From positions 1-6,507 of the forward strand of contig MWEV01000049.1 of assembly GCA_002071245.1 (NCBI GenBank): a DNA stretch of 6,507 nt. The letters run 5' to 3'. The notes under the pieces were generated by a model, which did no database searches, was not told the DNA's origin, and was given only the letters and a program-made list of their open reading frames with translations. This document shows, in pieces, positions 6,502 through 6,507 of this stretch (the stretch's first letter is position 1; each line of letters opens with the position of its first letter). Origin of the DNA: Deltaproteobacteria bacterium ADurb.Bin026 (GTDB taxonomy: Bacteria > Desulfobacterota > Syntrophorhabdia > Syntrophorhabdales > Syntrophorhabdaceae). A program made the translations under genes and the position numbers.

Positions 6502-6507
6502 AAGGAG
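6502..6507 (+). promoter_or_regulatory. Possible ribosome binding site of a divergent gene
   Basis: AAGGAG occupies the last six bases on the plus strand, after the AT-rich region. A rightward gene may start within about ten bases beyond the edge. It could be a regulator or another catabolic gene, but nothing of it is visible. Confidence 0.35.

Larger units (their letters stand above)
6189..6507. other. Non-coding control region upstream of bamB
   Basis: This 319-bp AT-rich stretch has no supported gene on either strand. It holds the bamB promoter, operator, leader palindrome and ribosome binding site. On the far side it holds a plus-strand AAGGAG at the edge and a possible plus-strand -10-like TATTAT (6465-6470). 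It reads as a divergent intergenic region. A second AAGGAG on the plus strand (6413-6418) is followed only by an ATG (6441) whose frame stops after six codons. Confidence 0.6.

Noticed and set aside
1..6507. CRISPR array, tRNA/rRNA genes, insertion sequences or phage genes
   Set aside because: No spaced direct repeats, cloverleaf candidates, transposase frames or terminal inverted repeats were seen. The window is an ordinary metabolic operon.

Overview
The window carries a leftward (minus-strand) operon that matches the electron-activating part of the class II (ATP-independent) benzoyl-CoA reductase, the Bam complex of strict anaerobes. Reading in transcription order, from right to left, the genes are bamB (tungsten/AOR-type catalytic subunit), bamC (ferredoxin-like subunit), bamD (HdrD-like, CCG-domain protein), an fdhD-family gene, and bamE (HdrA-like flavoprotein), whose 3' part runs off the left edge. 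This gene set, a selenocysteine codon and a moderate to AT-leaning base composition suggest a sulfate-reducing or syntrophic aromatic degrader, most likely Desulfobacterota. That placement is inference, because nothing in the window fixes the taxon.

Layout: positions 1-1556 hold bamE (partial). Positions 1557-1663 are a short gap with a hairpin and a strong ribosome binding site. fdhD is at 1664-2458, bamD at 2476-3633, bamC at 3674-4213 and bamB at 4200-6188. Positions 6189-6507 are a non-coding control region. It holds a sigma-70-like promoter for bamB, a perfect 9-bp inverted repeat laid over that promoter, a 12-bp palindrome in a leader of about 165 nt, and at the extreme right a plus-strand Shine-Dalgarno sequence that suggests a divergent gene just outside.

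By homology, BamB reduces the aromatic ring of benzoyl-CoA at a tungsten-bis-pterin site and BamC relays electrons to it. BamD and BamE resemble subunits of the flavin-based electron-bifurcating heterodisulfide reductase, which would supply the very low-potential electrons. BamF-I and the rest of bamE would lie to the left, outside the window.

The most notable signal is in bamE. The HdrA frame is interrupted at codon 77 by TGA, exactly where HdrA proteins have a conserved Cys (TFPTxDCSMC-ILAPK). The frame stays open for 441 further codons with all the expected HdrA motifs. The mRNA just after the TGA can form a 7-bp stem with an AGGU loop, 22 nt downstream, as expected of a bacterial SECIS. 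I read this as a selenoprotein rather than a pseudogene. Other points are an fdhD homologue that lacks the usual catalytic cysteine loop inside the bam operon, and signs that BamE is a tandem two-module HdrA.
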